Of a DNA stretch of 23,678 bases, positions 6,798-14,674 are shown in pieces (position 1 is the stretch's first letter; every line of letters begins with the position of its first letter). The notes beneath the pieces were generated by a model. The model saw only the letters and a list, made by a program, of their open reading frames with translations, searched no databases and was not told the DNA's origin. The translations under genes were made by a program, and so were the position numbers. This DNA is from a virus, in the IMG/VR virus record IMGVR_UViG_3300042567_002692, positions 1 to 23,678 of that record. One strand, given 5' to 3'.

Positions 6798-8549
6798 TTA
6801 GCTTTTTTTTTCAAGCTGTGCGTAAATATCAATTAACTCTTTTTCCTTATTAATCATTTCAGTTTCTAAGAATTTAATAGATTCTTTTAAAGAAGATTCT
6901 CCGGTAAGATCAAGAGTTCTAACTAAATCTCCTTTTTTCTCTTCTAAAAACTTAATTTCTGCTGAAACTACGTCTTTTTTCTGTTGAAGGTCAAAAAGAT
7001 CTTTCTTTTCTGATTCCAAAAGTTCATATACTAATGGAGAAATATCGTAATTAACAAACTCATTTACTAACTCTTGAGCCATTTTTGCACTTGTCAATTC
7101 GATCATTTCATTTACTCTCATAGTATTGTTAATTCTATTTAAGTAAATTGATTCATTCATCTTCATAACATTTACAGTTACTCCTTTGTGAATAATTGAA
7201 TCGATAGAACTTACAAAATCCAATTCTTTAACTGTATCTAAAGATTCAACTAAGTGGCAGATTAAATCTCCTACTTGAAGTTGGTCAATTTTCAAAAGAG
7301 TGCTCTCTTTAATAGCAGAAGCTACAACAGATGAAGTTGGATTGTCTAATTTCTTTTCATTAATTGAAATTGAACCATCGTGACCAATAGTAAGGTACTT
7401 TGAACCGTTGAAGAAAGTAAATCCGCTTTCATTTATTTTGAAAAGATTCAATGCATTTAAAGTTTTTAAGAATGAATTACAAGGTTTTTGTAAATCATTA
7501 GCTTCTTGAACTTTTCCTTCAGAGATAGCATAAAATTTACCATCTAAGAAGAAAGTGATTGAATTATCTTCATTTACTTGAATTGGAGAGAAGTTTTTTC
7601 TGATCTTTCCAGCTCCTGTAGTTGCTAATCTTCCAGATTCATGAGCAAATTCTCTAACCATATTAGCGATTTCTGGAATCCAAGAGTGTTTTTCAAGTTT
7701 GTTGAAATTTTCTTTTAATTCCTTTTCTCCTTTTGTCATTTGCTCTTTCAATTCTTGAACTGCAGTTGTATACATTTTTGAGAAACGGTTTGAAGATAAG
7801 TTTCTGATGCTCTCGTAAGCTCTCATACTAAATCTATTATTAGCAATTGATTCTTCTACAAAAGAAATTACATTAGAAACTGCTGGAATATGATCGTAAA
7901 TCTTTAAAGATTTTCCTAATCCAGAAAGCATTTCAAATCTAGCTGAATAATTAGCTTCAATTAAACTTTCGCTGATTTGCTTAAGCTTCTTTTCATATTC
8001 AGCAATAACTCCTTGTAAACTTCCATCTGCATTCTTTTCGAATGACTCGGATAAAGCTACTGTCATCTCTGCCGAGAGCTTTTCTTTTTCTTCTATCTTA
8101 AGAGAATCGATCTTTGCAATCGCGAATTCTACGATAGATAATGCGTTCTTAGCGCTATGAGAAATTCTGGAATCATCTGCAGCTAAAGGGTTTAGACTAC
8201 TTACAGATTCTTTTAGAATATTTCCCAATGCCTTGGTTGAAAAATCTTTCATTTTTGTATTATCATTTTTTTGTTCTTCTACACTAATTACTGTTTGGAA
8301 ATATTGCGTTGCTGCATTTGTATTTCCGCTTTCCGGAACCGGAAGGGCATCTGGTGAAAGTTTAGATGCGATTTTTGCTTGATCAATTCCCATTCCATAT
8401 AGGATGGCGAAGATCTGTGCGTCAGTTTTTCCGCTCTTTCTGAATTGGTCAATTAAGATTGCCAACGTATCCTGATCTCTATAAATAGATCCTAGGGTTG
8501 GAATAGCTCCATTCAAATAGACCGAAAAAGACTCTTCTATCTTTTGCAT
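6798..8549 (-). CDS. Hypothetical late protein, 583 aa, probably a virion or internal head component
   Basis: I do not recognise the family. The N-terminal 60 residues include a short domain with QIFAILYGMGIDQAKIASKL, a helix-turn-like segment. A long, mostly helical central region (about 95-330) follows. Then come short beta-rich segments with repeated themes (SITFFLDGKFYAISEG at about 345 and FTFFNGSKYLTIGHDGSI at about 395), which may be two copies of one small module. The last 70 residues are strongly heptad-like and probably a coiled coil. Several VNE, MNES and INES sequences fit the (I/L)-x-E sites of gp21-type proteases, but this is weak evidence. A late promoter lies 8 bp before the ATG, so it is expressed late, and the genes around it concern head and tail assembly. 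No T4 homologue is evident. Confidence 0.9.
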   Translation of the reverse strand: MQKIEESFSVYLNGAIPTLGSIYRDQDTLAILIDQFRKSGKTDAQIFAILYGMGIDQAKIASKLSPDALPVPESGNTNAATQYFQTVISVEEQKNDNTKMKDFSTKALGNILKESVSSLNPLAADDSRISHSAKNALSIVEFAIAKIDSLKIEEKEKLSAEMTVALSESFEKNADGSLQGVIAEYEKKLKQISESLIEANYSARFEMLSGLGKSLKIYDHIPAVSNVISFVEESIANNRFSMRAYESIRNLSSNRFSKMYTTAVQELKEQMTKGEKELKENFNKLEKHSWIPEIANMVREFAHESGRLATTGAGKIRKNFSPIQVNEDNSITFFLDGKFYAISEGKVQEANDLQKPCNSFLKTLNALNLFKINESGFTFFNGSKYLTIGHDGSISINEKKLDNPTSSVVASAIKESTLLKIDQLQVGDLICHLVESLDTVKELDFVSSIDSIIHKGVTVNVMKMNESIYLNRINNTMRVNEMIELTSAKMAQELVNEFVNYDISPLVYELLESEKKDLFDLQQKKDVVSAEIKFLEEKKGDLVRTLDLTGESSLKESIKFLETEMINKEKELIDIYAQLEKKS

Positions 8550-8557
8550 TTACTTAG

Positions 8558-8573
8558 TTTTTTTTTATATATC
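8558..8573 (-). promoter_or_regulatory. Late promoter element upstream of the 583-aa gene
   Basis: The minus strand reads GATATATAAAAAAAAA, identical over 16 bases to the site before the protease-scaffold gene and at the same distance (8 bp) from the ATG at 8549. The gp15-like gene ends 41 bp upstream of the element. Confidence 0.75.
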
Positions 8574-8613
8574 AAACTCATTTCGATGAAATTTCATTAA
8601 CTTTCAACTTACT

Positions 8614-9489
8614 TTATATGCTATTTTTGATAATAGTTTCAGAATAAAAGTTTGCTTTAACGTAACTTGGATTATCTATATTCGCGTTGTATCCGGTGTT
8701 ACTTACTTGTCCTTCTACCGGAGCTAATCCAATTCCAAATATATTGGATTCGATCTCTTCCATAACATTTCCAAAGTAAATTTCTCCTTTATTATAAACT
8801 CCAATACCATCTCTGTTGGTTCCCTTAACAATAAACGGAATATCGGCGAGTCTGATTCCATCTTCAAATATAAACATAAAAGAAGTAACTTCTAGCGAAA
8901 AAGATACTTTAAATTCTTTTTTATCTGTAAATGAAAAATCAAACTGTTTTTCCATAGATAGATCTTCGGGAAGATTAATTCCTGACTGTACTTTAAAACC
9001 GCCCATATCCACATAAAAATTTGCATTCTTATATAAAGTGCTCACAAGAGCTTCGTAAATTTTAAAAAGTTCCAGATTATTAGATACAATGACATCAACT
9101 TGAAAATTGAGCTTAATCGGTATGAGCTGTGTATTGAGAGAGAAAGTCTTTAATACTCCATCATACTCCTTCAGAAAAGTTCCTCTCACATACTTATTTA
9201 TAAGAGAAGAAGAGTCTATAGCAGATGATTCTAATTGTAAAACCCCTCTGGGAACTTTTTCATAATCTCCTATAGCCTTCCCTTGATCCTGAGCATCAAA
9301 CAGAAAAGTGTCAAGTAAGAATCTCTCTTGGCCCGTAACAGAATAATAAAAAGGTACGTGATTTTTGACGTTTATACCGTCAACGTGATTATAGTAGTAA
9401 ATCTTATTTCTCAACTCTTCTAAAAGAGCTATGATAATATATCGTAAGAGTACTCCGTCACTATTAAATTCGGCGTTGTATGAAGACAC
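8614..9489 (-). CDS. 15: Tail terminator / sheath stabiliser, gp15-like
   Basis: A 291-aa protein close in length to T4 gp15 (272 aa), which caps the tail tube and sheath and joins the tail to the head. The order of elements matches gp15: an N-terminal helix (RYIIIALLEELRNKIYYYNH), a VPFYYSVTGQERFL strand like VPITYASKEHF, a long middle ending in PIKLNFQVDVIVSNNLELFK like PIKMIYELSIFTRYEDDMFQ, IYEALVSTLYKNANFYV like IVEQILPYFQPHFNT, and later FKVSFSLEVTSFMFIFEDG like RIEWSLTFEVNGWMYPP. Identity is low and the call rests on this pattern. The start is GTG at 9489: an ATG at 9494 is out of frame and no in-frame ATG precedes it. A late promoter lies 9 bp upstream, overlapping the gp46 stop. Confidence 0.65.
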   Translation of the reverse strand: MSSYNAEFNSDGVLLRYIIIALLEELRNKIYYYNHVDGINVKNHVPFYYSVTGQERFLLDTFLFDAQDQGKAIGDYEKVPRGVLQLESSAIDSSSLINKYVRGTFLKEYDGVLKTFSLNTQLIPIKLNFQVDVIVSNNLELFKIYEALVSTLYKNANFYVDMGGFKVQSGINLPEDLSMEKQFDFSFTDKKEFKVSFSLEVTSFMFIFEDGIRLADIPFIVKGTNRDGIGVYNKGEIYFGNVMEEIESNIFGIGLAPVEGQVSNTGYNANIDNPSYVKANFYSETIIKNSI

Positions 9490-9498
9490 TGCATTGGA

Positions 9499-9513
9499 TT
9501 TTTTTTATATATC
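9499..9513 (-). promoter_or_regulatory. Late promoter element at the gp46/gp15 junction
   Basis: The minus strand reads GATATATAAAAAAAA, and its first bases overlap the TGA stop of gp46 (9514-9512). It ends 9 bp before the GTG start of the gp15-like gene. This marks the switch from the replication-recombination cluster to the late cluster without any spacer DNA. Confidence 0.75.
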
Positions 9514-11182
9514 ATCCAATCGATTCTATTGAAATATCGCTAAATCCTGAGTTTTTAGTAATTTCAATCTTCTTATCAAAAAGTTCAGCTGGTAAAACAG
9601 TGTGATTGATTACGAAAGTATTTAAGTTGATTTCCTTAATTGTCTCATTAAGAATCTCTAAGATGTGATAAACTCCTTCAGAATCTACGGAACTAAAAAT
9701 TTCATCCAAAAACAGAAGATTTAGAGTAGGATATCTAAGTTTTAATAATCTGATTAAAGCTATTACTATTACAAAGTCTGCCTTCTTGCGCTCTCCAGTA
9801 CTGAGAGTCTTTGGATTTACCTCTTCTCCTAGATGAGAAATAATAGAATCAAATTTATCATCAAACTTAATTTGGAAAGGAATATGCATTTTCTTTCCCA
9901 TTAAAGATATGTGATTGTTTAAAGAAGGTAGAATCATTTTCATAGCCAAATTCTTAACTCCGTCTTCACCTAATACGCTTTCTAACATTTGAAGATAGTG
10001 ATCCTCTGAATTCTTTGTAGCTCTGTTTTTATTCTTGTCTTTTTCTTTAGATCTAAATTCATTTACAAGAGAAGTAAATTCATCGAATTGTCCGTCTTCT
10101 GCTGATTTTGCGATATCTACTAATTCAGATTTTAGATTTCTCATCGTAGTCTCTAGAGAGGATATCATCGATATCACTTTATGCTGTTTTGATTGGATCT
10201 GCTCATGAGATTTCCTAGAAGCTTCCATTTCCTTTTGGATAGATTCAGCAGTAGCTTTCTTTTCCTTCTTCTTATCCTCTAGTAATGTTTTTGTATGAAT
10301 ATGAAAATCAGAAGTTAAGTCAGATTGACAAGTAGGACATTTTTTATTCTCATAAAGCTTTAAGCTTCTATCAATTGTAGTTATTTCATAATTTGCATCA
10401 GAATAGACTTTTCTCTTTTCTTGAATTTCTTTGTCTATAGATTTTAGCTTTGCATCTATTTTATCCTTTGCAGTTTGGATATCTTTTTTATCAGAATCTA
10501 ACTTTACAAGTTTTTCTTTAAGATCTGAAATCTTTTCTTTGTTCTTTTCCTTTGCTGTCTGTTCTAAAGCTTCAATCTTTTTCTTAATGGATATAATTGA
10601 TTCGGTGATAGTATTTAACTCATCTTCTAGAGTTTTAATTTCTCCTTTTAAATCTCTTCTTTGTTTTTTTACATCTTCTCTCATTTCATTAATGATAGAA
10701 AAACCAAAGATTTTATCCACGATTTGTTTTTTATCACCAGGTGACATAGTAAGAAAAGACTTAAAATCATTTACAGAAAGAATTATAACATTCTTAAAAA
10801 CGTTATAAGGAATTTCAAAAATTTCGTTCTCGAGATAATCCTGAGTATTTAATTTACCTGCTTGATCGTATTCTTTTCCATTAATAAAAACTTTGAAATG
10901 GTTAGGAGCAAGACCTCTTTCAATCTTAATCTCTTTTCCCTTTGAATAAAGTTCTATCGTTCCAAAAAGATTCTTATTGATTCTATTTGGAAGATCTCCA
11001 TTATTCATTCCGTCGATTTTTCCATAGCAAAGAAATTTTATCACATTTGCTAAAGTAGATTTTCCAAAACCATTACCACCTAATACTAAATAAAGAAAGC
11101 TTTGATCGTTGTCAAATTCTATAGTTTGCAAATTATTTCCATAACTAGCAAAGTTTTTAAACTGTATTTTCTTTATTTTCAT
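9512..11182 (-). CDS. 46: Recombination endonuclease subunit gp46 (SbcC/Rad50-like ATPase)
   Basis: A 556-aa SMC-type ATPase, the partner of gp47, which together resect DNA ends for recombination-dependent replication and host DNA breakdown. The Walker A motif GGNGFGKST is at 35-43. A first coiled coil (about 165-275) leads to a zinc hook CPTC at 282-285. A second coiled coil returns to the signature LSTGERKKADF at 460-470 and Walker B LLFLDEIFSSVD at 489-500, with the H-loop region around INHTV (525-529). Length and layout are as in T4 gp46 (560 aa). The ATG overlaps the gp47 stop (TAATG), so the pair is translationally coupled, and a late promoter begins at the 3' end. All key residues are present. 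Confidence 0.96.
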   Translation of the reverse strand: MKIKKIQFKNFASYGNNLQTIEFDNDQSFLYLVLGGNGFGKSTLANVIKFLCYGKIDGMNNGDLPNRINKNLFGTIELYSKGKEIKIERGLAPNHFKVFINGKEYDQAGKLNTQDYLENEIFEIPYNVFKNVIILSVNDFKSFLTMSPGDKKQIVDKIFGFSIINEMREDVKKQRRDLKGEIKTLEDELNTITESIISIKKKIEALEQTAKEKNKEKISDLKEKLVKLDSDKKDIQTAKDKIDAKLKSIDKEIQEKRKVYSDANYEITTIDRSLKLYENKKCPTCQSDLTSDFHIHTKTLLEDKKKEKKATAESIQKEMEASRKSHEQIQSKQHKVISMISSLETTMRNLKSELVDIAKSAEDGQFDEFTSLVNEFRSKEKDKNKNRATKNSEDHYLQMLESVLGEDGVKNLAMKMILPSLNNHISLMGKKMHIPFQIKFDDKFDSIISHLGEEVNPKTLSTGERKKADFVIVIALIRLLKLRYPTLNLLFLDEIFSSVDSEGVYHILEILNETIKEINLNTFVINHTVLPAELFDKKIEITKNSGFSDISIESIG

Positions 11183-12273
11183 TAGTTTAATTTATCATAT
11201 AACGACTGGATAGATTCATAAAGTCTTTTCTTAAGTTCATCATCATAGCCTGAAGATTCTATAAATCTTTTAGATATTGATATGATATTAAAATCATTTC
11301 CTGATTCATCCATTGGGATTTCAACTCTTTCATTAGTTGCAGAATCTTCGTCTTCTTCATACATATCAGGATCTATTTTTCTCGGAATTCCGTCTAAAAG
11401 ATTCATCAGAAGACTTATATTGTAACTAGAAACAAGCTTAGTTGGTATTTGAAGATCTATAAAGTTGTTCTTGAAAAGATCTTTTACTTCAGAAAGACTC
11501 ATATCATAAAGTTCAGAAATATCAAATTTCAAAAACTTAGGAGAATATGTATTTTCTACAAATTCTTCTGCGCCTGAAGCAACATCTAAAATCCAGATAC
11601 CTTTTCTATTTCCCCTATCGGATCTTGTCATCTGGTAAGGATTTCCAATAAAATTAAAATTCTTTATAATCTGAGCATAGTGAATGTGACCAGAATATAC
11701 TTTTCTGAATTTCTTAAAAGTGGTAATTTCATTCCCACCTTCATGTTTTACTACGGGATTTGGACTTAATCTAGAACCTCTGACTTCAGAATGACAAAAA
11801 AGATAATCCATACCTGGATATTCCATTATCGTCTCCTGTTCGTGTCCTTCATCTCTTCTCCATGGCATTAAAAGACAATTCATTTTTCCAATTCTATGTA
11901 CAATAGGTTCTTTATAGACATGAACGTTCGGAATCCATTTTAACATATCAACTGAAGTTACATCATTGGTATGTTTTCTATAAATGTCATGATTTCCTAC
12001 TATAATATAAACAGGAAGTATTTTTCCTAATCTTTCAAAAAGTTCAATAACATAGTTTCCTATTAAAAGATTGACATTCTGTCTATTATCAAAAACGTCT
12101 CCTAGGTGATATAGAATATCTCCAGGCTGAACATTCTCTTCAAGCCAAGGAATAAAAAAATCATCAAAATGATCTTTCATTATATCGAACCATTCTAAGC
12201 TATTAGATCTGGCACCAAAATGCCAATCTGTACTCATTATAATTCTCTTAACGTCTTCTAACTTTTCTGTCAT
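11182..12273 (-). CDS. 47: Recombination endonuclease subunit gp47 (SbcD/Mre11-like)
   Basis: A 363-aa metallophosphoesterase. It carries the nuclease motifs in order: STDWHFG (14-20, Asp16 and His18), HLGDVFDNR (56-64, Asp59), VGNHD (92-96, Asn94 and His95), FCHSEV (159-164, His161) and SGHIH (194-198). These coordinate two Mn ions in the Mre11/SbcD family. T4 gp47 is 339 aa. An acidic loop around 310-325 (DPDMYEEDEDSATNE) is the main unusual stretch. The gene overlaps gp46 downstream by one base, and its start overlaps the end of a 60-aa gene by 26 bp. With gp46 it forms the phage resection complex that feeds UvsX. Confidence 0.96.
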   Translation of the reverse strand: MTEKLEDVKRIIMSTDWHFGARSNSLEWFDIMKDHFDDFFIPWLEENVQPGDILYHLGDVFDNRQNVNLLIGNYVIELFERLGKILPVYIIVGNHDIYRKHTNDVTSVDMLKWIPNVHVYKEPIVHRIGKMNCLLMPWRRDEGHEQETIMEYPGMDYLFCHSEVRGSRLSPNPVVKHEGGNEITTFKKFRKVYSGHIHYAQIIKNFNFIGNPYQMTRSDRGNRKGIWILDVASGAEEFVENTYSPKFLKFDISELYDMSLSEVKDLFKNNFIDLQIPTKLVSSYNISLLMNLLDGIPRKIDPDMYEEDEDSATNERVEIPMDESGNDFNIISISKRFIESSGYDDELKKRLYESIQSLYDKLN

Positions 12274-12430
12274 TTTCGATATTTAGACCTACTGTTTTAT
12301 TGAACCATTTAATCGTTATGGCTCGATGAATACCCATACCAAATCCTCGAAAGTCATTTTTCCAAGTCTGTAAAGTAGGTAACCATGACCATGTATGTTC
12401 ATTCATCGACCAAATAATTCTGAATTTCAT
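12248..12430 (-). CDS. Small Trp-rich hypothetical protein, 60 aa
   Basis: A 60-codon frame starting 1 bp after the stop of the 202-aa gene and overlapping the gp47 start by 26 bp. It begins MKFRIIWSMNEHTWSWLPTL and continues with a tryptophan- and glycine-rich core (WKNDFRGFGMGIHRAITIKW) and a basic tail. Five Trp in 60 residues is unusual, and the alternation of hydrophobic strands suggests a small beta-rich cytoplasmic protein of a type common in phages. There is no membrane segment or metal-binding motif. Snug fit to both neighbours is the main evidence that it is a gene. Function unknown. Confidence 0.65.
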   Translation of the reverse strand: MKFRIIWSMNEHTWSWLPTLQTWKNDFRGFGMGIHRAITIKWFNKTVGLNIENDRKVRRR

Positions 12431-12431
12431 T

Positions 12432-13040
12432 CTAGAATAGTTTTCTTATTTTCTTTTTCTTTAGTATATTAAGGGATGCATCTAGTTCAAGTATTAAATC
12501 ATTCTTGTACTTATTTGATAGAGAAGAATAAAATTTATTTGGATAAATATCAAAATAATCTGACATCACCGAAAATATTTCTATCTTTCTAATAGATGCA
12601 TCCAAGTTATTAACTACGTAGCTATAAACTTGATTAATTTGAACCTTATTCAGTTTTTGCATCTTTCTTTCAGTATTCATCGTATTGAAAGACTTAAATT
12701 CAGAATCCTGAATTAAAAAATGAATCTTATCAAATAATTGTTTATACTGAAATCTATCTTCAACGTCTTCGTATGAATGGAATCCCTGGTCTACAATAAA
12801 ATTAACTTTTTTACCATCATAATCGGATTCTCCGAATTTATTATCAAAAATCTTATCAACTTTTAATTCGCTTTCTTCATCTTCAGTTTCGGTATCTTCG
12901 GGTACTGCGTTACCTGCAAAGCTCATAGGAAATTCAGGAGACTTTAAAGTATCTTCATCTTCCTCAGCTTCAAATTCAGAATCATCTATGTCAATTCTAT
13001 CTTCAAGCTCTTCTTTTAAAAAATCATTCTCTTTTGGCAT
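12432..13040 (-). CDS. Acidic hypothetical protein, 202 aa; possible gp33-like late co-activator
   Basis: Two parts are visible. Residues 1-65 are extremely acidic (many D/E runs, for example SEFEAEEDEDTLK) and probably disordered. Residues 75-202 are helical and lysine-rich, ending KKKKIRKLF. I do not recognise it firmly. The segment RKIEIFSVMSDYFDIYPNKF and the following SSLSNKYKNDLILELD resemble in spacing the part of T4 gp33 that contacts the RNA polymerase flap (SYLEATTAFLEENSIPETQF, then AKFIPSGIIEKIQSEA), but the match is weak and the usual C-terminal clamp-binding hydrophobic peptide is not obvious. It starts 7 bp after the helicase stop in the replication operon. A DNA-mimic or adaptor role is also possible. 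Confidence 0.85.
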   Translation of the reverse strand: MPKENDFLKEELEDRIDIDDSEFEAEEDEDTLKSPEFPMSFAGNAVPEDTETEDEESELKVDKIFDNKFGESDYDGKKVNFIVDQGFHSYEDVEDRFQYKQLFDKIHFLIQDSEFKSFNTMNTERKMQKLNKVQINQVYSYVVNNLDASIRKIEIFSVMSDYFDIYPNKFYSSLSNKYKNDLILELDASLNILKKKKIRKLF

Positions 13041-13047
13041 ATTGTTC

Positions 13048-14343
13048 TTAATTTGTTATAACATCGCTAGTTTCACGAAGTCTCATATAGTCGTAATTTA
13101 TTTCGAATCTGCATTTCGATCCTTTACCTTCTCCGTCTCTGATTTTTAGGATCTTTAACCAGTATTCCCTGTTTGCATGCATCATGGAATCTTGAATAAT
13201 TGCATACATCATATCGGCAGTATGTGCCAAACCTGCAGATTCTGCAATGTTTGACATTGTAATTTCAGTAGCATCCCAACCGGATCGGGTGATCTGAGTT
13301 GCAGTAATAATGAGCCATTCATTTCTTACTGCCATAGCTCTTAAATCTTCTGCAATTTGCTTTATCTTTAAGTAAGTATTTTCAGAATTTGGATTTCTAT
13401 AATTTGAAAGAATATTGATATAGTCTATAACTATACATTTCATCTGAATGCCGTTAGCTTCTTCTAAACCTTTCAAATAAGTTTCCACATCAACTACACT
13501 GGCTTGAGATGTTGGAAATTCTTTAACAAATAATTTACCAGGAGGTAGAAGTCCATTTGATACTTTTTCAAGTTTTCTTTTAATAAACTGTCGATCTGCA
13601 CTCTTCTTTGCATAATCAAACATTGGAATATCTAATAAGTTAGCACCTATTCTTCGAATAACTTTTGCAGGTGCCATTTCGGCAGTGATATACACCGTGT
13701 TATGACCCATTCTTACAAAGTTACAAGCATCGTTTGCTAACCAAATAGATTTACCGATATTCTGTTCACCTGCATAAACTACTAACGACTTAGGATCATA
13801 ACCTCCTCCTGTTACTCTATCTACAAAATCTCTACCTGAAGATATTTTCGAACTCTCAAGTAAAATATGATCTTCTGGATTAAAAAAATCTAACCCGAAA
13901 TTATTATCAAAACTTAACTTTCCATCATTAATCATTCCAATAGCTTGCTGAACTACTTTTTCTACATTATCCGGACTTACATCCTGTAGTTTTACAAATT
14001 CAATAGTTGAAATTAATTTCTTATCGAAATATTTCCAACTTACCCAAGCTTTAGAAGTTCTATCTAACCAATCTTCATCATATTGTTTGATATCAGTTTG
14101 GAAAACTGCATCAATAAGATCGTCGTCCATTTCTCTCTTTTCCTTTAAATTTCTTATGAGGATTTTGAGTTGATCGCGACTAGGAGGTTCGGAAAACTTA
14201 GCCTGAAAATCTTTGGATACTTGTGCAAGTAAATCAAGATCAGGATTTGAGAAGAATCCTTTATAAATTTTTCTTAAAAAAGCTGGCTTTTCCAAGAAGT
14301 AAAGAAAAAATATCTTCTCGTAGTCTATTCCGTATTTGTCCAT
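13048..14343 (-). CDS. 41: Replicative DNA helicase (gp41-like, DnaB family)
   Basis: A 431-aa RecA-fold helicase of the DnaB/gp41 family that would unwind DNA ahead of the polymerase and recruit primase. The N-terminal domain (about 1-165) is helical. The motor follows: Walker A GEQNIGKS at 192-199, TAEM with the probable catalytic Glu222, Walker B CIVIDYINIL at 303-312, and ITATQITRSG at 346-355 with the Gln sensor, then NIAESAGLAHTADMMYAI for subunit contacts. T4 gp41 is 475 aa, so this is slightly short but no motif is missing. It sits between the 99-aa gene and the 202-aa gene. No primase (gp61) or loader (gp59) is recognisable in the window. Confidence 0.94.
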   Translation of the reverse strand: MDKYGIDYEKIFFLYFLEKPAFLRKIYKGFFSNPDLDLLAQVSKDFQAKFSEPPSRDQLKILIRNLKEKREMDDDLIDAVFQTDIKQYDEDWLDRTSKAWVSWKYFDKKLISTIEFVKLQDVSPDNVEKVVQQAIGMINDGKLSFDNNFGLDFFNPEDHILLESSKISSGRDFVDRVTGGGYDPKSLVVYAGEQNIGKSIWLANDACNFVRMGHNTVYITAEMAPAKVIRRIGANLLDIPMFDYAKKSADRQFIKRKLEKVSNGLLPPGKLFVKEFPTSQASVVDVETYLKGLEEANGIQMKCIVIDYINILSNYRNPNSENTYLKIKQIAEDLRAMAVRNEWLIITATQITRSGWDATEITMSNIAESAGLAHTADMMYAIIQDSMMHANREYWLKILKIRDGEGKGSKCRFEINYDYMRLRETSDVITN

Positions 14344-14374
14344 ATAATCTTATAGTCAATAAGTAAAATTTGTT

Positions 14375-14674
14375 TTATTTAAAAGGGTTTTTTATTAACT
14401 TAAAAGACTTCTTATCAGAAGTCTCTAAGTGAAGTGATACAATTCCATCTTCTACTAGAGAATCTAGAATTGTATCAATCTCTTGAATTTCAGTTTGAAA
14501 CCTAGCAGATAGCTGCTGATTAGAGAAAAAGAAATCCTTAGTGCTTGAAGATGCGGTTTCTACCAAATAAAAAGAGATATCGCTCTTATCTGGATATCCA
14601 GTAAGTTCCTTTGCATTTCCAAGTATGTGTTTTATTTTTAACTTTTCGTAGTCAAATCCTGGGTTGAAACTCAT
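14375..14674 (-). CDS. Hypothetical protein, 99 aa, possible winged-helix fold
   Basis: A small protein whose ATG overlaps the UvsX stop (ATGA). The last half, FFFSNQQLSARFQTEIQEID followed by TILDSLVEDGIVSLHLET, has the helix-helix-strand rhythm of a winged helix, with a final FKLIKNPFK strand. I do not recognise a family, and it does not resemble T4 UvsY. Its place between the recombinase and the helicase, with translational coupling, suggests a mediator or loader role in replication, but that is inference. Confidence 0.8.
   Translation of the reverse strand: MSFNPGFDYEKLKIKHILGNAKELTGYPDKSDISFYLVETASSSTKDFFFSNQQLSARFQTEIQEIDTILDSLVEDGIVSLHLETSDKKSFKLIKNPFK

Noticed and set aside
9492-9494. 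ATG as start of the gp15-like gene
   Set aside because: It is out of frame with the protein; the GTG at 9489 is the first usable start.
10431-10808. Plus-strand 125-codon frame opposite gp46
   Set aside because: It is the mirror of the gp46 coiled-coil coding region; the Ser/Phe-rich product is what antisense of Lys/Glu codons gives.
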